48,323 bases of DNA from Mariprofundus sp. Its GTDB lineage: Bacteria > Pseudomonadota > Zetaproteobacteria > Mariprofundales > Mariprofundaceae. This document shows, one piece after another, positions 45,332 to 48,323 of this stretch. Numbering within the stretch: position 1 is the stretch's first letter; each line of letters opens with the position of its first letter. Location: the NCBI GenBank assembly GCA_021772835.1, contig JAJFLE010000040.1:1-48323 (forward strand), written 5' to 3'. Under the pieces are notes generated by a model. That model was not told the origin of the DNA. It was given only the letters and a program-made list of their open reading frames with translations, and searched no databases. The position numbers and the translations under genes are program-made.

Positions 45332-45841
45332 ATGAAACTATCCATGAGACTATTAATAATCTTTTCGACTTGCATTACTTGCGCAGGATGCGATCAAAGT
45401 ACAAAAATACTTGCTACAGAATATTTACCGAATAATGGAATACATTCATATTTAGGGGATTTTCTGCGGATTGTTTACACTGAAAATACGGGTGTTTTTT
45501 TGGGTTTAGGCAATAATCTGCTGAGCGAAGTCAGGTTTTTCTTATTTGTTGTTGTCGTTGGTGTTTTCCTTGGTGGTTTGTTTATATATATCGTTGCTAA
45601 TTCCAAGCAAAGTTTGTGGCCGCTAGTCGGCTTTTCCCTGGTGCTCGCCGGTGGCATCAGTAACTTCTATGATCGTGCAATGGATAATGGTGCAGTGGTT
45701 GACTTCCTTAATGTTGGGCTAGGTTCGCTGAGAACAGGTATCTTCAATGTTGCCGACATTTCAATTATGCTTGGTATGGCCATTGTTTTAATTATGTCAT
45801 TTAAAGGAAGCGACTCCGTTGAAAAAACTTCTAACAATTGA
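45332..45841 (+). CDS. lspA: Lipoprotein signal peptidase II (cassette-borne)
   Basis: 169 residues, four membrane helices. All LspA motifs are visible: DQSTK (first helix end), NTGVFLGLG, VLAGGISNFYDRAMDNGAVVDFLNV with the first catalytic Asp, and FNVADISIMLG with the second. Cleaves prolipoproteins at the lipidated Cys. The bacterium must already have a chromosomal lspA, so this is an extra copy that could confer globomycin-type tolerance or serve particular lipoproteins. Confidence 0.88.
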   Translation: MKLSMRLLIIFSTCITCAGCDQSTKILATEYLPNNGIHSYLGDFLRIVYTENTGVFLGLGNNLLSEVRFFLFVVVVGVFLGGLFIYIVANSKQSLWPLVGFSLVLAGGISNFYDRAMDNGAVVDFLNVGLGSLRTGIFNVADISIMLGMAIVLIMSFKGSDSVEKTSNN

Positions 45842-45904
45842 ATCAAGCTTGCCCACAAACTGCGCGGGCCTGATCCGTCAAAAAGCGGCGACCACGTGTT
45901 AGTG
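45829..45904 (+). repeat. attC-like site 7
   Basis: 76 bp, TCTAACAATTGAATCAAGC ... GTTAGTG. The left part resembles the TAACAATTCnnTCAAGC layout of classical class 1 cassette sites. Its left core lies inside the last codons of lspA. Confidence 0.7.
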
Positions 45905-45923
45905 CGTGAGCTGCAAGAAAAAC

Positions 45924-46379
45924 ATGAGAATTAGACAAGCACAACGAGAAGATGCAAGCGCCATCAGTGTCTTAGCTGTAAAATTAACAGTGAAATATAT
46001 AGCGCCAGAGTTTCCTGATGTCGCGGCAAAGGCACTTGTTCAGTCGATGTCATCAGAGATGATAGCTAGAAATATAGAAAATGACTGTGTCTATCATCTG
46101 GCGGTGCACGAAGATGAGGTTATTGGGTTAATAGGCGTTAAATCCAACACACACCTATATCATCTGTTTGTAGGTGATAGTCATCAAAGAAAGGGTATTG
46201 CCAAACAGCTCTGGGAAGTAGCAAAGAATCATTGTTTTGAATCAGGTAACAAAGAAAGAATAACAGTTAATGCCTCTTTGTATGCTAAGGCAGTGTATGA
46301 AAAATTAGGGTTCGTTACTGCGTCAGGTTTACAAGAAAGAAATGGTGTAACCACTGTGGCTATGGAATATGAAATATAG
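45924..46379 (+). CDS. GNAT-family N-acetyltransferase (cassette)
   Basis: 151 residues from ATG 45924 (a GTG at 45906 is also in frame). GNAT core HLFVGDSHQRKGIAKQLWEVAKNHC and the C-terminal LYAKAVYEKLGFVTASG. Substrate unknown. Only a left-core-like GCTAAC (46389) follows it; no right core before the next gene remnant. Confidence 0.82.
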   Translation: MRIRQAQREDASAISVLAVKLTVKYIAPEFPDVAAKALVQSMSSEMIARNIENDCVYHLAVHEDEVIGLIGVKSNTHLYHLFVGDSHQRKGIAKQLWEVAKNHCFESGNKERITVNASLYAKAVYEKLGFVTASGLQERNGVTTVAMEYEI

Positions 46380-46421
46380 AATCAGCAGCTAACAGTTGGT
46401 TTGAGACTACGGAGCTAAACA

Positions 46422-46809
46422 ATGAAGCAAGCCAGCGTAATCAATACCATTTTAATTCCTGGAGGTATGGAAGCCAAAGCCGAGTCAATTAGAGCGAAAT
46501 ATGTTGAATATTTTCAAAAAAAGAAGGTTTCATTAGCTCTACTTTTTACAAATCACTATCAAGAGAGAGCGAAGACTCAATCAAATATGTAAATATAATT
46601 GTTTGGGCGCCGTAGTCTCATTTTAAGCAAGTAGTAAAAACAAAGGATTTCAAAAGGAGCAAGGCGAAAACAATGGCGGCATGCGAGCTCTTGGAAAAGG
46701 GTTTCCTGAGCCTATTTTTGATTTTCCAGGGCAACATCAAGTTTTTGGACAAACAAGTCATAACAAGGCCATTAACAGCGACCGCAATAAGCGCTCCGGG
46801 TTATCTTAA
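46422..46809 (+). pseudogene. Decayed antibiotic-biosynthesis-monooxygenase-like gene
   Basis: Translation of successive frames gives one family-like protein: MKQASVINTILIPGGMEAKA..VEYFQKK, then (-1) EGFISSTFYKSLSRESEDSIKYVNIIVW, a stop at 46611-46613, then SHFKQVV, another shift, and GFQKEQGENNGGMRALGKGFPEPIFDF. The pattern is that of small ABM-domain monooxygenases. Defects: a shift at the A-AAA-AAG run near 46526, a TAG probably replacing a Tyr codon, and a shift in an A5 run near 46636. The first open part is only 56 codons. Confidence 0.6.
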
Positions 46810-46818
46810 ACGTTAGGC
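46758..46818 (+). repeat. attC-like site 8
   Basis: 61 bp, TCATAAC ... GTTAGGC. The right core is a perfect GTTRRRY. Confidence 0.7.
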
Positions 46819-46840
46819 ACATAAAGGAGGCATCAATATC

Positions 46841-47302
46841 ATGGGTACAGTTCAATATCTAAAATTCAATACGATCAATCCAAGTGATTTTCTGCCTCTG
46901 CTCAATAGCAACATCATCAGAAAACACTTAATCGAACATGAATTATTTACAGTCGAAACATTGACGGCTTGGATGAATTCTAAGATAGAAGTAGATGCCA
47001 TATCTGGTTGCAAAGTTAGAGCCATTATTTATGAAGACGAATTAGCTGGATGGTGCGGTATTCAACTTGAAGATGGAAAATACGAACTGGCAATTATCAT
47101 AGATGATAAATATTGGGGGTTAGGGAAAAAGGTTTTTAAGGATATGATGTGCTGGGCTAAAGAACTTGGGCACAAAGATGTGTATATTCATTTTCTACAT
47201 ACCCGCCCTGACTATAAGTTCCTAAAAAACATTGCAAAAAATGTGTATCCAACCGAATTATTCGGCAATGTGTTCACAACCTATCAACTAACAACAGAGT
47301 AA
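46841..47302 (+). CDS. GNAT-like N-acetyltransferase (cassette)
   Basis: 153 residues; AAGGAGG at 46824-46830 supports the start. Pattern GWCGIQLEDGKYELAIIIDDKYWGLGKKVFKDMMCWAKELGHKDVYIHFL fits a GNAT core with a GLGKKV acetyl-CoA loop. It is more divergent than the other two acetyltransferases in the array. Substrate unknown. Confidence 0.7.
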   Translation: MGTVQYLKFNTINPSDFLPLLNSNIIRKHLIEHELFTVETLTAWMNSKIEVDAISGCKVRAIIYEDELAGWCGIQLEDGKYELAIIIDDKYWGLGKKVFKDMMCWAKELGHKDVYIHFLHTRPDYKFLKNIAKNVYPTELFGNVFTTYQLTTE

Positions 47303-47304
47303 AA

Positions 47305-47362
47305 ACCTAACAAATGCATTAACATAAACGCTTCGCCCTGCTCCAGGTATAGGAAACGTTCA
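47305..47362 (+). repeat. attC-like site 9 (right end uncertain)
   Basis: The left core ACCTAAC at 47305-47311 is good. The right core may be GTTCATG at 47358 but deviates from GTTRRRY. Confidence 0.45.
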
Positions 47363-47394
47363 TGCCAGTCGAGTTCCCCTCTCCTTTTCAATGC

Positions 47395-47441
47395 CGTCAA
47401 TAAAAGTTGACACGAAGACTTGCGTCAATCATTGTTGACGC
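47395..47441 (+). promoter_or_regulatory. Overlapping promoter and twin operators for the HTH/Clp-N cassette
   Basis: Two inverted repeats share the same core: GTCAA-TAAAAG-TTGAC (47396-47411) and GCGTCAA-TCATTG-TTGACGC (47422-47441), 28 bp centre to centre. The right arm of the first forms TTGACA (47407-47412), a perfect -35 box; 17 bp later CATTGT (47430-47435) could be the -10. Transcription would then start at about the ATG at 47442, giving a leaderless mRNA; no Shine-Dalgarno is present. Confidence 0.6.
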
Positions 47442-47666
47442 ATGCAGGCTATCAACCCACTACCATCACCAGACAACCCCGAAGAAGCACTTGCTGCTGT
47501 CGTTGCGTTACGACATATGGCTGAGCAACTAGAAAGAAAATCAGTTAAAGAAGCTATAGCGCAGGGGTGGACCTGGTCGCAAGTAGCAGAAGCATTGGGT
47601 GTGACAAAACAAGCAGCCCATAAACGCCATGCAGCTTCTATCCAGAAAATAACCAGCAGACAGTGA
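47442..47666 (+). CDS. Small helix-turn-helix regulator (cassette)
   Basis: 74 residues. Helical N-terminus (PEEALAAVVALRHMAEQLERK), then a helix-turn-helix (WTWSQVAEALGVTKQAAHKRH) close to sigma-70 region-4-like and MerR/LuxR-type helices. Probable DNA-binding autoregulator, given the palindrome abutting its start. Overlaps the next frame's GTG; the partner's likely ATG is 12 bp on. Confidence 0.78.
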   Translation: MQAINPLPSPDNPEEALAAVVALRHMAEQLERKSVKEAIAQGWTWSQVAEALGVTKQAAHKRHAASIQKITSRQ

Positions 47667-47677
47667 GGAAAATGCCA

Positions 47678-48199
47678 ATGTTTAAACGAATCCTGATTCG
47701 CTTCCGAGACATGAAAACCATCAGCCAATTAATATCAGGTGCTGATGAGCAAGCGAATATTAGCGGCGAAGAAAAACCCGGAGCCGAGCACTATGTTCTT
47801 TCAGCCCTGAATTTAGACGATGGTAGTGCCAAACGTATCTTTGAAAGCATTGGCGCAGACTCAAACAAGTTTCGCGAAGCCATAAGAGAACAATACAGCG
47901 AAGCTCTGAGTTTTATAGGTATTAGCCCAGATGCTACCGAAATCGAGCCGGAGCCTATAAAATCGAATAGAATGCTTCATAACTCACAGCCGTCAGGACA
48001 AGAGCTAATGAAATCTTTATACGCTCTAAAACAAGAAGATAAAGAACATCCTCTACTTGGAGCACACGTCATTAGTGTCGCTGCTGAGATGGAGCATGGC
48101 GTGGTAGCAAGAGCATTTAAGGTAATGGGGATTGGTCGGGAACAGCTAGCTAAATCGGTTAAAGAAGAACTGGATTCAATCCAATGCCAGGGCGATTAA
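47678..48199 (+). CDS. Clp N-terminal-domain protein (cassette)
   Basis: 173 residues from ATG 47678, with TGAGGA 8 bp upstream (a GTG at 47663 and ATG at 47672 are also in frame). Two Clp-N-type helical repeats: GAEHYVLSALNLDDGSAKRIFESIGADSNKFREAI (about 30-65) and HPLLGAHVISVAAEMEHGVVARAFKVMGIGREQL (about 125-160). There is no AAA+ ATPase domain, so it is probably an adaptor or decoy for Clp unfoldases. The HTH plus Clp-N pair is a known kind of gene neighbourhood, but its role is unknown. Confidence 0.75.
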   Translation: MFKRILIRFRDMKTISQLISGADEQANISGEEKPGAEHYVLSALNLDDGSAKRIFESIGADSNKFREAIREQYSEALSFIGISPDATEIEPEPIKSNRMLHNSQPSGQELMKSLYALKQEDKEHPLLGAHVISVAAEMEHGVVARAFKVMGIGREQLAKSVKEELDSIQCQGD

Positions 48200-48205
48200 A
48201 ATGGC

Positions 48206-48227
48206 ATCTAACAAAAGCGCTCAACGA
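48206..48227 (+). repeat. Left part of an interrupted attC-like site
   Basis: ATCTAACAAAAGCGCTCAACG has a perfect RYYYAAC left core behind the Clp-N gene, but the expected inverted right half does not follow; a different sequence type begins at 48228. Confidence 0.5.
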
Positions 48228-48323
48228 GGGTGTAAGAAATTTTGTGTAAACGGCTTTGGTTTACTGCCTTGGCATCCTGTCGTCGAATTGAATGCTAAAG
48301 CGGTTTAGTGCTGCTTTCCAATC
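48228..48323. mobile_element. Possible insertion-sequence end (IS256-like), partial
   Basis: GGGTGTAAGAAATTTTGTGT followed by AAACGG resembles the terminal sequences I associate with IS256-family elements. The transposase would lie beyond the window, so this is unproven. Confidence 0.35.

Noticed and set aside
1-48323. CRISPR arrays, tRNA and rRNA genes
   Set aside because: No regularly spaced direct repeats and no cloverleaf or rRNA-like sequence were seen by eye.

Overview
This window comes from a Gram-negative proteobacterium. The evidence is a full lipid A early pathway, BamA, an OmpH/Skp-type chaperone, RseP, the outer-membrane YdbH/YnbE/YdbL set and hrcA-grpE-dnaK-dnaJ-dapB synteny. 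Lipid A synthesis uses LpxI rather than LpxH. That, with the mix of gamma- and alpha-like arrangements, would fit a deep-branching group such as the Zetaproteobacteria, but the class is a guess that the sequence alone cannot settle.

Layout. (1) 1-3565, minus strand: an exported dikinase-like protein, translationally coupled to a serine hydrolase that runs off the left edge. (2) 3717-6727, plus strand: ydbH-ynbE-ydbL, closed by a strong terminator inside a hairpin-rich repeat. (3) 6898-21202, minus strand: one long envelope/translation run reading rpsB-tsf-pyrH-frr-uppS-cdsA-dxr-rseP-bamA-ompH-lpxD-fabZ-lpxA-lpxI-lpxB, mostly with overlapping or touching genes and with a recognisable promoter before rpsB. 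(4) 21724-24274, minus strand: a small exported protein and a LexA/UmuD-like plus UmuC-like mutagenesis pair with a palindromic operator. (5) 24409-31360: an integral membrane protein, then the heat-shock cluster hrcA-grpE-dnaK-dnaJ-dapB (minus strand) with a sigma-32-type promoter before dnaK. (6) 31425-37110: an L,D-transpeptidase, a SPOR protein, a DASS transporter, small hypothetical genes, and an HDOD/metallo-hydrolase pair. (7) 37259-39460, plus strand: hemL, hisI, hisE.

(8) From about 39473 to the right edge the character changes. Short, AT-richer, same-strand, mostly unrelated genes are separated by attC-like sites (left cores of the TAAC type, right cores GTTAGxx or GTTATGx, imperfect inverted repeats of about 55-90 bp). 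This is an integron cassette array with no integrase or attI visible in the window (a CALIN, or the distal part of a chromosomal integron). Cargo: DOPA-dioxygenase-like protein, three GNAT-fold acetyltransferases, a LysE exporter, a tyrosinase, a tautomerase-like protein with a serine hydrolase, a DUF1330-like gene with a frameshift at a slippery heptamer, a DUF1697 protein, a second-type LspA, a decayed monooxygenase, and an HTH/Clp-N pair with its own operators. The last attC seems to be interrupted by an insertion-sequence end.

Most unusual features: the glucan-water-dikinase-like domain order in a protein with a signal peptide; a 140-bp structured repeat present twice in the cassette array; the A-AAA-AAG frameshift in a cassette gene; and the leaderless-looking, doubly palindromic promoter of the HTH/Clp-N cassette. 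Several families of intergenic inverted-repeat elements are also scattered through the core region.
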